64,000 nucleotides of DNA from the NCBI GenBank assembly GCA_963734275.1, contig CAVTGO010000002.1:173313-237312 (forward strand), read 5' to 3'. This DNA is from CAVTGO01 sp963734275 (GTDB lineage Bacteria; Actinomycetota; UBA4738; HRBIN12). Of the stretch, positions 25,496-32,625 are shown piece after piece (the stretch's first letter is position 1; every line of letters begins with the position of its first letter). The position numbers and the translations under genes were made by a program. The notes below the pieces were generated by a model. It made no database searches and was not told the origin of the DNA. It saw nothing but the letters and a program-made list of their open reading frames with translations.

Positions 25496-25511
25496 TGTTT
25501 CACGTGAAACA
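25496..25511. promoter_or_regulatory. parS centromere site
   Basis: TGTTTCACGTGAAACA is a perfect 16-base parS palindrome, the binding site of ParB. It lies about 4.2 kb from the predicted origin, between rsmG and jag, and directly abuts the rsmG start codon region. No second perfect copy was noticed in the window. Confidence 0.97.
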
Positions 25512-25557
25512 GGAAGGTGAGGGATGCCCCTTTCGGGCCCAGGGCCGAGGGGATCCG

Positions 25558-26223
25558 TCAGCGGGTCGGCCGCACGACGAGCCGCCGATCGGGATCCTCG
25601 CCGTGGCTCGAGCTCTCGACGCCTTCGACCCCTCCGACGACGTCGTGGACGATCTTCCGCTGGTAGGGGTTCATCGGTTCGAACTCCTCCTCGCTGCCGG
25701 TCGCAGCGACCCGGCGCGCAACCTCGAGGGCGCGCGCCTCGAGCCGGTCCCGTTGGCGCTTCTTGTAGTCCTCGACGTCGACGACGACGCGCGATCGCAT
25801 CCCGGTGCGCTGGGCGACGGCGGCCCGCGTCAGCTCCTGGAGGGCTTCCAGCGTCTGGCCATGGCGGCCGATCAGCAGGCCCATGTCCTCGTCGTCGGGC
25901 TCGGGACCGATCACGTCCACGTACATCGTCCCGTCCTCGAGGTTGGGCTCGACCGTGGCCTCGATGCCCATCTTGGCCAGCAGGGCATCGACGAAGTCTG
26001 CGCCCACCTCCGCTTGGTCCTCGATATCCTCCGCGGAGATCTCCTCGCGGGGCGCTCGGACCCGGACGACCACGACGGCCTCCTGGGCCCCGACACCGAA
26101 CAGGCCCTGGCGCGGCTCCTGCTCGACCTCGACGTCGGCCTCTTGCTCGGTCACACCGAGCTCGGCCAGAGCGGCAGCGAGGGCTTCCTCAACGCTCGGG
26201 GCGCTTCTTCGGATCTCTTCCAC
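25558..26223 (-). CDS. jag: Jag/KhpB RNA-binding protein
   Basis: 221 residues. An N-terminal Jag_N segment (SVEEALAAALAELGV, then RQGLFGVGAQEAVVVVRV), a KH domain with GLLIGRHGQTLEALQELTR, and an R3H domain with PMNPYQRKIVHDVV. It binds RNA and is linked to cell-wall and membrane protein control. GTG at 26223 lies inside the 3' end of yidC, a 35-base overlap, and no later start fits the Jag_N domain. It is the usual partner of yidC in the rpmH-rnpA-yidD-yidC-jag unit. Confidence 0.92.
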   Translation of the reverse strand: MEEIRRSAPSVEEALAAALAELGVTEQEADVEVEQEPRQGLFGVGAQEAVVVVRVRAPREEISAEDIEDQAEVGADFVDALLAKMGIEATVEPNLEDGTMYVDVIGPEPDDEDMGLLIGRHGQTLEALQELTRAAVAQRTGMRSRVVVDVEDYKKRQRDRLEARALEVARRVAATGSEEEFEPMNPYQRKIVHDVVGGVEGVESSSHGEDPDRRLVVRPTR

Positions 26224-27274
26224 CGCTCTTGCCTCCGGGTCCGGGCTTACGCTGCTGGCCAGGCTTGGGCGAGCCCGGCTTCGGGGCGCCGGGCTTGCGC
26301 GTCCCCGGCTTGGTTGCCTGGTTGCGCTGCTTCCGTTGGTCTTCGGCGCGCTCCATCATCGAGGACATGAAGCCCTTCTTCTCGGGCTTGCGCTTGCCGT
26401 CGGCAGCGGCTGCCAGCGACTCGGCCGTCGGCCGGCTCTTGAGCATGAAGTACTGCTGACCGATCTGCCATGCGTTCGACGTCGTCCAGTACAGCACGAG
26501 GCCGGCGGGGAAGAAGATCCCGAAGACGCCGAACACGAGCGGCATGACCTTCAGCAGCGCCTGCTGCTGGGGTGAGGCCGCGCCCGGCGGGCTGGCCTTC
26601 TGCATCTGGCGCTGCTGGAAGAACGTCGTCCCGAACATCAGGACCGCGAAGACGTAATAGGGGATCCGATCCACGGCCGTGTCGCCGCAGTCCACCGGGT
26701 ACTCGAGGTTGACGGTCTCCCCGTCCACCGTGATGCGATCGCCGAGCATCGCCTCCGGGTTGCCCGCCTGCGTCGCCGAACACAACAGGTTCATGCCGAC
26801 GAACGAGGTCCCGCTCGACGGGCCGGGCTCCGTGGGCACCTCGTCGAGGGAGCTCACCGGGGGAATCTGCTCCGTCACCACCGCGTAGAGCTCGCTTTCC
26901 GCAGGGATGTGGATGGGGTGCTGGGGGAACCGCAGCACCGAGTACATCGAGATCAGGATGGGGAACTGCAGCAGGACGGGCCAGCACCCGGAGAACGGGT
27001 TGACCCCATACTCCTTGTAGAGCTTCATGATCTCTTCCTGCTGCTTCTGTCGGTTCTGCTTGTACTTCGCCTGGAGCTGCTTGACCTTCGGCTGGATGAT
27101 CTGCATGTGCTGCATCGAGCGGATCTGCCGGATCCCGAGCGGCAGCAGGACCACACGGATCAGCACGGTGAGCACGATGATCGTCACGCCGAAGTTCGGG
27201 ATCACGCTGTAGATCTGTGCGACGACCCAGCCCAGGCCGTCGAGCAGCGCCTGCCATGGCGCGAGCGCGATCAC
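26189..27274 (-). CDS. yidC: membrane protein insertase YidC
   Basis: 361 residues. Inserts proteins into the membrane with or without Sec. It opens with the amphipathic helix and TM1, has IRVVLLPLGIRQIRSMQHMQ with the conserved groove arginine, the cytoplasmic coiled hairpin, NPFSGCWPVLLQFPILISMY, and TM4-5 with GIFFPAGLVLYWTTSN. The middle loop between TM2 and TM3 is longer than usual and has two cysteines that may pair. The tail is a long Lys/Pro/Gly-rich basic stretch, suited to ribosome binding. GTG at 27274 overlaps yidD by 4 bases. Confidence 0.95.
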   Translation of the reverse strand: MIALAPWQALLDGLGWVVAQIYSVIPNFGVTIIVLTVLIRVVLLPLGIRQIRSMQHMQIIQPKVKQLQAKYKQNRQKQQEEIMKLYKEYGVNPFSGCWPVLLQFPILISMYSVLRFPQHPIHIPAESELYAVVTEQIPPVSSLDEVPTEPGPSSGTSFVGMNLLCSATQAGNPEAMLGDRITVDGETVNLEYPVDCGDTAVDRIPYYVFAVLMFGTTFFQQRQMQKASPPGAASPQQQALLKVMPLVFGVFGIFFPAGLVLYWTTSNAWQIGQQYFMLKSRPTAESLAAAADGKRKPEKKGFMSSMMERAEDQRKQRNQATKPGTRKPGAPKPGSPKPGQQRKPGPGGKSGGRDPKKRPER

Positions 27275-27579
27275 GAAGCGCTCTCCGAAGGAGTGACACT
27301 GTCATACATCTCGACGGAGGGGCGTCGGGCCGGGACCTGATCCACGCCGCCGGCCGTGAAGGGCCCGCACCGCGCGATCCTCCAGATCGCCATCAGGCTC
27401 CCGCGCGTCGCGCCGTGGATGCGGATCGCGTCCCGCGCGTACTGGGAGCACGTCGGATGGAAGCGGCACTGGCCGCCGAGCCAGCCTGAGAGCGTGATCC
27501 GATACAGGCCGATACCGGCGAGCAAGAAAAGACGGGCCGGGGCGCCGAGCGCCCGAAGGAGGATCCAGGGCCGGCTCAA
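27271..27579 (-). CDS. yidD: membrane protein insertion efficiency factor YidD
   Basis: 102 residues. YidD helps YidC. The family core is GLYRITLSGWLGGQCRFHPT with the cysteines in GQCRFHPTCSQYARDAI, and RCGPFTAGGVDQVP closes it. No ATG is in frame; the TTG at 27579, which overlaps the rnpA stop (TTGA), gives the right length. The TTG start is inferred from position and length. Part of the rpmH-rnpA-yidD-yidC-jag-rsmG-parA-parB run. Confidence 0.88.
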   Translation of the reverse strand: MSRPWILLRALGAPARLFLLAGIGLYRITLSGWLGGQCRFHPTCSQYARDAIRIHGATRGSLMAIWRIARCGPFTAGGVDQVPARRPSVEMYDSVTPSESAS

Positions 27580-27911
27580 GGAGCCACCACCCGTGCGCGC
27601 GAGAGCAGTTCTTCCACCTCCGCTACCAGTTCGTGCGTCCGCGCCCCGCGGATGGCCGAGCGAGCGACGAGCACGATGTCGAGGCCGTCTCGGACCGGAG
27701 GCGCGAGCTCTCGCCACGTGGCCCGCAGGATCCGCCGGGCCCGGTTGCGCACGACCGCACCGCCGACGCGACGGCCCGCCACGAACGCGACCGACCCCGA
27801 GCCGAGCGCGACAAACACTACCACCCGCTTTCCGTGGGTTGCCTGTCCCGTCGACAGGGCTCGCGCGACGTTCTTCCTGCTCGTGGCCTGCTCGTCGCGA
27901 GTGTTAGGCAG
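27576..27911 (-). CDS. rnpA: ribonuclease P protein component, probable CTG start
   Basis: RnpA binds RNase P RNA and helps mature tRNA 5' ends. The core VAFVAGRRVGGAVVRNRARR with the RNR motif and GLDIVLVARS are clear. The first ATG/GTG/TTG in frame is GTG at 27824, which gives only 82 residues and misses the family N-terminus. Starting at CTG (27911), just inside rpmH, gives 111 residues with an opening (PNTRDEQATSRKNVARAL) that aligns in length with usual RnpA. No canonical start exists upstream in that frame. The upstream boundary is therefore inferred. Confidence 0.83.
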   Translation of the reverse strand: MPNTRDEQATSRKNVARALSTGQATHGKRVVVFVALGSGSVAFVAGRRVGGAVVRNRARRILRATWRELAPPVRDGLDIVLVARSAIRGARTHELVAEVEELLSRARVVAP

Positions 27912-28041
27912 ACAGGCGCGTACGACCCTTGGACCGGCGCCGGGCGATGATGGCGCGGCCGGCGCGGGTCCGCATCCGGATCCGGAAGCCGTGTCGCTTC
28001 GAACGACGGCGGACGTTCGGCTGATACGTTCGCTTGGTCAT
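27904..28041 (-). CDS. rpmH: 50S ribosomal protein L34
   Basis: 45 residues, MTKRTYQPNVRRRSKRHGFR as the N-terminus, then RMRTRAGRAIIARRRSKGR: a classic L34. ATG at 28041. Its frame partner, the rnpA frame, is open beneath it from just after the start. A minus-strand TATACT box about 50 bases upstream of the ATG is the likely promoter of the whole rpmH-to-parB run. Confidence 0.96.
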   Translation of the reverse strand: MTKRTYQPNVRRRSKRHGFRIRMRTRAGRAIIARRRSKGRTRLSA

Positions 28042-28090
28042 CGAGGCCTCTTCGGGGTTCCAGCCGGCGCGGAAGGCCAGCGAGGCAACG

Positions 28091-28096
28091 AGTATA
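28091..28096 (-). promoter_or_regulatory. -10 element of the rpmH operon
   Basis: On the minus strand the hexamer reads TATACT about 50 bases upstream of rpmH. No clear -35 was found at 17-18 bases. Confidence 0.5.
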
Positions 28097-28180
28097 CCGA
28101 CAGGCCCCGTTGCCGACCCGAGACGCCTCCGGGACCGGCCGGCCAGAAAAGTGTGACAAGAGGCGCGCGGGTGGGGGCCA

Positions 28181-28298
28181 TGGGGAAAACCTCGGTGCTA
28201 TAGTCCGGCGCGCTTCCTCCGGCGCCCGCTCGCTCCCCACGAGTCGCGTTGCCCTTCCCCCAAGGGTTTCCACATATGTGGAAAGGCTCTGTGGATAG
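28181..28298. promoter_or_regulatory. DnaA-box-like sites upstream of dnaA
   Basis: The dnaA leader contains TGGGGAAAA at 28181-28189 (reverse TTTTCCCCA), the perfect palindrome TTTCCACATATGTGGAAA at 28267-28284 made of two back-to-back TTTCCACAT half sites, and TGTGGATAG at 28290-28298 (reverse CTATCCACA). These resemble DnaA boxes and end next to the dnaA start, so they may serve autoregulation. Confidence 0.6.
28196..28204 (+). promoter_or_regulatory. extended -10 promoter of dnaA
   Basis: TGCTATAGT is an extended -10 (TGN plus TATAGT) on the plus strand about 97 bases before the dnaA ATG. No good -35 is seen, as allowed for extended -10 promoters. Confidence 0.5.
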
Positions 28299-28300
28299 TT

Positions 28301-29692
28301 ATGGTCATCGCGTCGTCTCAGGAAGCCGCCGACCGGACGTGGACCCACGTCGTCGAGCGCGCGCGGCTGGAGTTGCCCGAGAGCTCGTTCTCCATGTGGT
28401 TCCATGGCGTCCGCGCCACGGGTCTGCACGACGGGATCCTCGAGGTACAGGCCCCATCGGAATACGTGCGCGACTGGCTCACGAAGCATTACGTCGAGCT
28501 GATCCAGTCGGCCGCGTCCGAATCGTTCGGGCTGCCGGTCACGCTCCATCTGGTGGCCGCGCCACCCGGCGAAACCCCTGCAGCGCAACACGAAGCGGCT
28601 GAGCCGCCGGCGGCGATCGCTCGCGAGCCGGTGGCCAGGCCCCCCGGCATGGGAGCGCCCGGCCTGCCGTTCCCGAACTACACGTTCGAGACGTTCGTGG
28701 CCGGCCCGTCCAACCGCTTCGCGCACGCGGCCGCGATGGCCGTCGCGGAGTCACCGCCGTCCAAGGCCTACAACCCGCTGTTCATCTACGGCGGTGTCGG
28801 TCTTGGCAAGACGCACATGCTCGTCGCCATCGGACACCACATGCACCGGCTCTCGCCGCGTCTGCGGGTGAAGTACGTCACGAGCGAGACATTCATGGCC
28901 GAGTTCATCAAGGCCGTTCGCGAACGGCAGGGCTATCAGTTCGCCGCGCGCTACCGCGACGTGGACGTGCTCCTCGTCGACGACATCCAGTTCTTGGCCA
29001 AGCGCGAGGAGACGCAGACGGAGTTCTTCCACACGTTCAACGCCCTGCACGCGAAGGAGCGCCAGATCGTGATCGCATCGGACCGGCCGCCTCAGGAGCT
29101 CGGCATGGAAGAGCGCCTGCAGAGCCGGTTCCGGCTCGGCCTGTGCGTCGACGTTCAGCCTCCCGACCTGGAGACGCGGATCGCGATCCTGCAGCTCAAG
29201 GCCCAGCGCGAGGCCGTGCTCGTCCCCGACGACGTGATCGAGTTCATCGCCAGCAAGTTCGACCAGAACATCCGCGAGCTCGAGGGTGCGCTCGTCCGCG
29301 TCGTGGCCTGGAGCGACCTCACCGGCCATCCCATCTCGAATGAATTGGCCGAGCACGCCCTCGAGGACCTCCTGCCCCAGGCCGAGGCGGAGATCCCGCC
29401 GCAGCTGATCCTCGAGGAGAGCGCCAGGTACTTCGGCTTGTCCGTGGACGATCTCACCTCGCCGAACCGCTCCAAACCGCTCACCACGGCCCGGCACGTC
29501 GCCATGTACCTGATGCGCGAGTGCAGCGGCCAGTCCCTCGTGAAGATCGGAGAGACCTTCGGTGGCCGAGACCACACGACGGCGCGCCATGGGATCCTGA
29601 AGATCGAGCGCGACATGCGCGCCCGTAGCACCACCTACCGCCAGGTCCAGGACCTGTCGCGGATCGTCCGAGACCGCGCGAGGGCCACATGA
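28301..29692 (+). CDS. dnaA: chromosomal replication initiator DnaA
   Basis: 463 residues. AAA+ initiator that opens the origin. Domain I lies at 1-80, a short linker follows, and the AAA+ domain contains Walker A GGVGLGKTHML and Walker B VDVLLVDDIQFLAK. The C-terminal domain IV has the DNA-binding signature GRDHTTARHG. ATG at 28301 lacks a clear ribosome binding site. It reads away from the rpmH operon, and oriC follows it. Confidence 0.97.
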   Translation: MVIASSQEAADRTWTHVVERARLELPESSFSMWFHGVRATGLHDGILEVQAPSEYVRDWLTKHYVELIQSAASESFGLPVTLHLVAAPPGETPAAQHEAAEPPAAIAREPVARPPGMGAPGLPFPNYTFETFVAGPSNRFAHAAAMAVAESPPSKAYNPLFIYGGVGLGKTHMLVAIGHHMHRLSPRLRVKYVTSETFMAEFIKAVRERQGYQFAARYRDVDVLLVDDIQFLAKREETQTEFFHTFNALHAKERQIVIASDRPPQELGMEERLQSRFRLGLCVDVQPPDLETRIAILQLKAQREAVLVPDDVIEFIASKFDQNIRELEGALVRVVAWSDLTGHPISNELAEHALEDLLPQAEAEIPPQLILEESARYFGLSVDDLTSPNRSKPLTTARHVAMYLMRECSGQSLVKIGETFGGRDHTTARHGILKIERDMRARSTTYRQVQDLSRIVRDRARAT

Positions 29693-29902
29693 GCGGCTGG
29701 GGACGACCTTGGGGACAACCCGGGACCCGTCCGGGAGCCCGCGGCGGACCCTCCCGGCCGGGCGACCCTTCTCCCCACGCCGTCCACATGTCCGATGGGC
29801 CCGGTACGCTCGCGGAATGGGCCGGTTCTCCCCTTTTCCCCAGGCCCTACTACTACTGGTATGAAAAGAACGAACCAACAGAAGCAGCGAGGGGGTGGAC
29901 AG
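29693..29902. other. predicted chromosomal origin oriC
   Basis: The dnaA-dnaN spacer holds DnaA-box-like 9-mers: TGGGGACGA at 29698-29706, TGGGGACAA at 29710-29718 (both reverse orientation), TTCTCCCCA at 29769-29777, CCGTCCACA at 29780-29788, TTCTCCCCT at 29826-29834 and TTTTCCCCA at 29834-29842. The last is followed by GGCC and CTACTACTACT (29847-29857), then an A-rich stretch. Box, GC clamp, then repeated 3'-GAT trios is the pattern of a bacterial origin unwinding element. The position and the switch in gene direction agree. Confidence 0.82.
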
Positions 29903-31006
29903 GTGAAGTTCCGGTGTGACCGAGACGCCTTGTCCGAGGCGCTCCAGACGGTTCAGCGCGGGGTCTCGTCCCGACCCGGGATCCCGGCTCTCACGGGCGT
30001 GCTGATGGAGGCGTCGCCGGACGGGACGCTGACGCTCACGACGACGGACCTCGAGGTCTCGGCGCGCCTGGCGATCGAGGTGCAGGTCGCCGAGGAGGGA
30101 ACGGCCCTGGTTCCGGCCCGGCTCCTGGCCGACACGGTGAAGAGCCTGTCCGACGCGCCGGTGGAGTTCGAGGCCGATCAGGCCCAGGCCCGGATCCGGT
30201 GCGCCGCGTACGAGGGCGCGCTCCGGCTGCTGCCGGCGGAGGACTTCCCGGCGCTGCAGGCCCCGGCCGGGACCCGGGTGATCGTCGCCGCCCCGCTGTT
30301 CGCCGAGGCCGTGGGCCAGGTCGCCCGGGCCGCGTCGAAGGACGAGGCGCGTCCGGTCCTGACCGGCGTTCTGGTCGAGGTGAGCCGCGAGGGCGTGACC
30401 CTCGTCGCGACGGACTCGTACCGCCTCGCGGTGCGCGAGCTCGTGGCTACGGCCGGGGGCGAGGCCAAGGTGATCGTGCCCGAGCGGGCGCTCTCGGAGG
30501 CCGGCCGCGCGGCTCAGGCGATCGAGAAGGGCGACATCGAGGTCTTCCTCGACGAGAGCCAGGCGAGCTTCCAGGTGGGGGAGCTCCGGCTCACCTCGCG
30601 ACTGATCGAAGGCGAGTTCCCGAACTACCGCCAGCTCCTGCCCGAGCAGTACGACAGCCGTCTCACCGTGTCGCGCCAACAGCTCGTGGAGGCCGTCCGG
30701 CGTGTCGGCCTGCTCGCTCGCGACACGTCCCCGGTCCGCATGGAGTTCAACGCGCTCGGCGTCAAGCTCTCGAGCTCCTCGCCCGACGTGGGCCAGGCGG
30801 TCGAAGCCGTCGAGGCGCGCTACGAAGGCGAGGACCTCACGGCGGCGTTCAACCCGACGTACCTCGCGGACGGGCTCGCGGCGGCCTCGGGGGAGACCGT
30901 GCGGCTGGAGGTACGCGACGGGTTGAAGCCGGGCATCGTTCGCGGCGAGTCGGACGAGTTCACGTACCTCGTGATGCCGGTCCGCCTGCCCACCCCGGTC
31001 GGCTGA
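29903..31006 (+). CDS. dnaN: DNA polymerase III beta subunit (sliding clamp)
   Basis: 367 residues, the usual size. Ring clamp that tethers the polymerase. Three clamp domains are seen, opening with KFRCDRDALSEALQTVQRGV and ending with the FTYLVMPVRLP tail. GTG at 29903 has a GAGGGGG upstream and matches the family N-terminus. An in-frame ATG at 29861 would add 14 basic residues and lies in the origin region, so it is less likely. Confidence 0.96.
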   Translation: MKFRCDRDALSEALQTVQRGVSSRPGIPALTGVLMEASPDGTLTLTTTDLEVSARLAIEVQVAEEGTALVPARLLADTVKSLSDAPVEFEADQAQARIRCAAYEGALRLLPAEDFPALQAPAGTRVIVAAPLFAEAVGQVARAASKDEARPVLTGVLVEVSREGVTLVATDSYRLAVRELVATAGGEAKVIVPERALSEAGRAAQAIEKGDIEVFLDESQASFQVGELRLTSRLIEGEFPNYRQLLPEQYDSRLTVSRQQLVEAVRRVGLLARDTSPVRMEFNALGVKLSSSSPDVGQAVEAVEARYEGEDLTAAFNPTYLADGLAAASGETVRLEVRDGLKPGIVRGESDEFTYLVMPVRLPTPVG

Positions 31007-31018
31007 CCGGGACGGCCG

Positions 31019-32107
31019 TTGCGGCTCGCCTGGGTGGAACTCCGGGACTTCCGGAACCACGCCGAGACGCACCTCGAGGACATCCCCGAAGGGCTCGTCG
31101 TCGCCGTCGGCCCCAACGGTGAAGGCAAGTCGAATCTCTTGGAAGGGATCGGCTTCCTGTTCTTCCTCGCGTCGCAGCGAACGTCCTCGGCCGAGCCGCT
31201 CGTACGACGTGGCGCCGAGGCTGCCTACGCCCGCGGCGAGGTGGAGACGGAGAACGGCCGCATCCTCGTCGAGGTGGAGATCCCCGGGCGCGGGGCCAAT
31301 CGCGTCCAGGTGAACGGTTCGCCCGTACGGCGCAAGCGCGATGTCCGCCGGCAGGTGCGCGCGGCGATGTTCACGCCGGAGGACCTCACGATCGTGATCG
31401 GCGACCCGGGCAAGCGCCGAGACTTCCTGGACGAGACGATCCGCTCGCTCTGGCCGTTGAAGGAGTCGGCGATCACCGCCTACGACAAGGTCCTTCGCCA
31501 GCGGAACCGTCTGCTGAAAGAGTGGGAGGGGCGCGGGAAGCCGAGCGGCCTCGACGCGTGGGACGCCGAGCTGCTGCAGGCCGGGTGCACGCTGATCCGT
31601 CTGCGCGCCGAGGCGGCCTCGCGGATCGGCCCGCCCGCCGAGGAGGAGTATCGGCGTCTGGCCGGCTACGGGCTCGCGTGCGAGTACGCCCCCAACGTCA
31701 CGGGCGACCCACTCGAGGAGGCGTTCGAACGCCGGCTCGCCGAGCGTCGCGCCGACGAGCTGATCCGCCGGACCACGCTCGTCGGGCCACACCGTGACGA
31801 CCTCGCGCTCGCGGTTCGGGACCTCGGGGCGCGAGCTTTCGGGAGCCACGGCGAGGGGTGGGCGGCGGCGCTCTGCCTGCGTCTCGGACTCGCGAGCGCC
31901 ATCGAGGCCGAGGTGGGGGAGCGTCCGGTGATCCTGCTCGACGACCCGTTCTCGGCTCTGGACCCGGCCCGGCAGCGCCGCGTCGCCGAACGCCTCGCCC
32001 CCCGGGGGCAGGTGTTCGTCAGCGTCGCGGACCAGGTGCACGTTCCCGCCGATACGGTGGCCGTCTGGGCGATCGCGGACGGCGTCGTGACCGTCGGGGG
32101 GGCATGA
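31019..32107 (+). CDS. recF: DNA replication and repair protein RecF
   Basis: 362 residues. An SMC-like ATPase that loads RecA at gaps. Walker A is GPNGEGKSNLLEGI near residue 32, the signature region is SHGEGWAAALCLRLGL (actinobacterial type), and Walker B is VILLDDPFSALDPARQ. TTG at 31019 begins the typical LRLAWVELRDFRNH. Follows dnaN by 12 bases and overlaps the DUF721 gene by 4. Confidence 0.95.
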   Translation: MRLAWVELRDFRNHAETHLEDIPEGLVVAVGPNGEGKSNLLEGIGFLFFLASQRTSSAEPLVRRGAEAAYARGEVETENGRILVEVEIPGRGANRVQVNGSPVRRKRDVRRQVRAAMFTPEDLTIVIGDPGKRRDFLDETIRSLWPLKESAITAYDKVLRQRNRLLKEWEGRGKPSGLDAWDAELLQAGCTLIRLRAEAASRIGPPAEEEYRRLAGYGLACEYAPNVTGDPLEEAFERRLAERRADELIRRTTLVGPHRDDLALAVRDLGARAFGSHGEGWAAALCLRLGLASAIEAEVGERPVILLDDPFSALDPARQRRVAERLAPRGQVFVSVADQVHVPADTVAVWAIADGVVTVGGA

Positions 32108-32460
32108 TGCCGCACTCGAAGGGATGGCGGTCGCGCAAGGACGAGCGGACGCTTCGTGAGACGCCGATCGGCGAGATCGTGGAGGGACTGATGCGCGAGC
32201 GGACGTTCGCCCGCGGGGTCCCGATCGGCCAGCTCGCGAGCGGATGGTCCGACGTCGTGGGGCCCCGGCTCGGGGCCGAGTCGGCGCCGCTGAGCCTCGA
32301 GGCCGGCGTCCTCGTCGTTGCGGCGAGCACGGGGCCGTGGGGGGCGCAGGTCCGGTTCTTGGCCCAGGAGATCCGCAAGAAGGCCAATGCGGCGCTCGGC
32401 GGTGACGAGGTGAAGCGCGTCCAGGTCGTCGTCCGTCCCGACCCCCACAAAGGTCTGTAG
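32104..32460 (+). CDS. DUF721 protein (DciA-like)
   Basis: 118 residues. DUF721/DciA proteins are proposed to help load the replicative helicase in bacteria without DnaC/DnaI (established for DciA). The core ASGWSDVVGPRLGAESAPLS and LVVAASTGPWGAQVRFL fits. The place between recF and gyrB matches mycobacterial Rv0004. ATG at 32104 overlaps recF by 4 bases, with a second ATG right after. Confidence 0.85.
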   Translation: MMPHSKGWRSRKDERTLRETPIGEIVEGLMRERTFARGVPIGQLASGWSDVVGPRLGAESAPLSLEAGVLVVAASTGPWGAQVRFLAQEIRKKANAALGGDEVKRVQVVVRPDPHKGL

Positions 32461-32533
32461 CGCAAGGATTCCAGCGACGCTCCAGAGCCACCGAACGGTG
32501 CGCGAAACCCGTTCGGATGTCACCCCCGATTGG

Positions 32534-32539
32534 TAGAAT
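32534..32539 (+). promoter_or_regulatory. -10 element for gyrB
   Basis: TAGAAT lies about 87 bases before the predicted gyrB start, in the gap after the DUF721 gene. No clear -35 was identified. Confidence 0.45.
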
Positions 32540-32625
32540 CACGTGGCGTAGTTCCGCGGGTTCGTGGTTCCCCCAGACGCCTCGTCTGGGCGCTCCTGTG
32601 CCCGTTTCCCCCCGACGGAGGTTGG

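Noticed and set aside
28751..32542. Minus-strand open frame of more than 1200 codons over dnaA, dnaN and recF
   Set aside because: It is the antisense shadow of well-identified plus-strand genes; high GC keeps the frame open and the protein has low-complexity Arg/Asp/His content with no recognisable domain.
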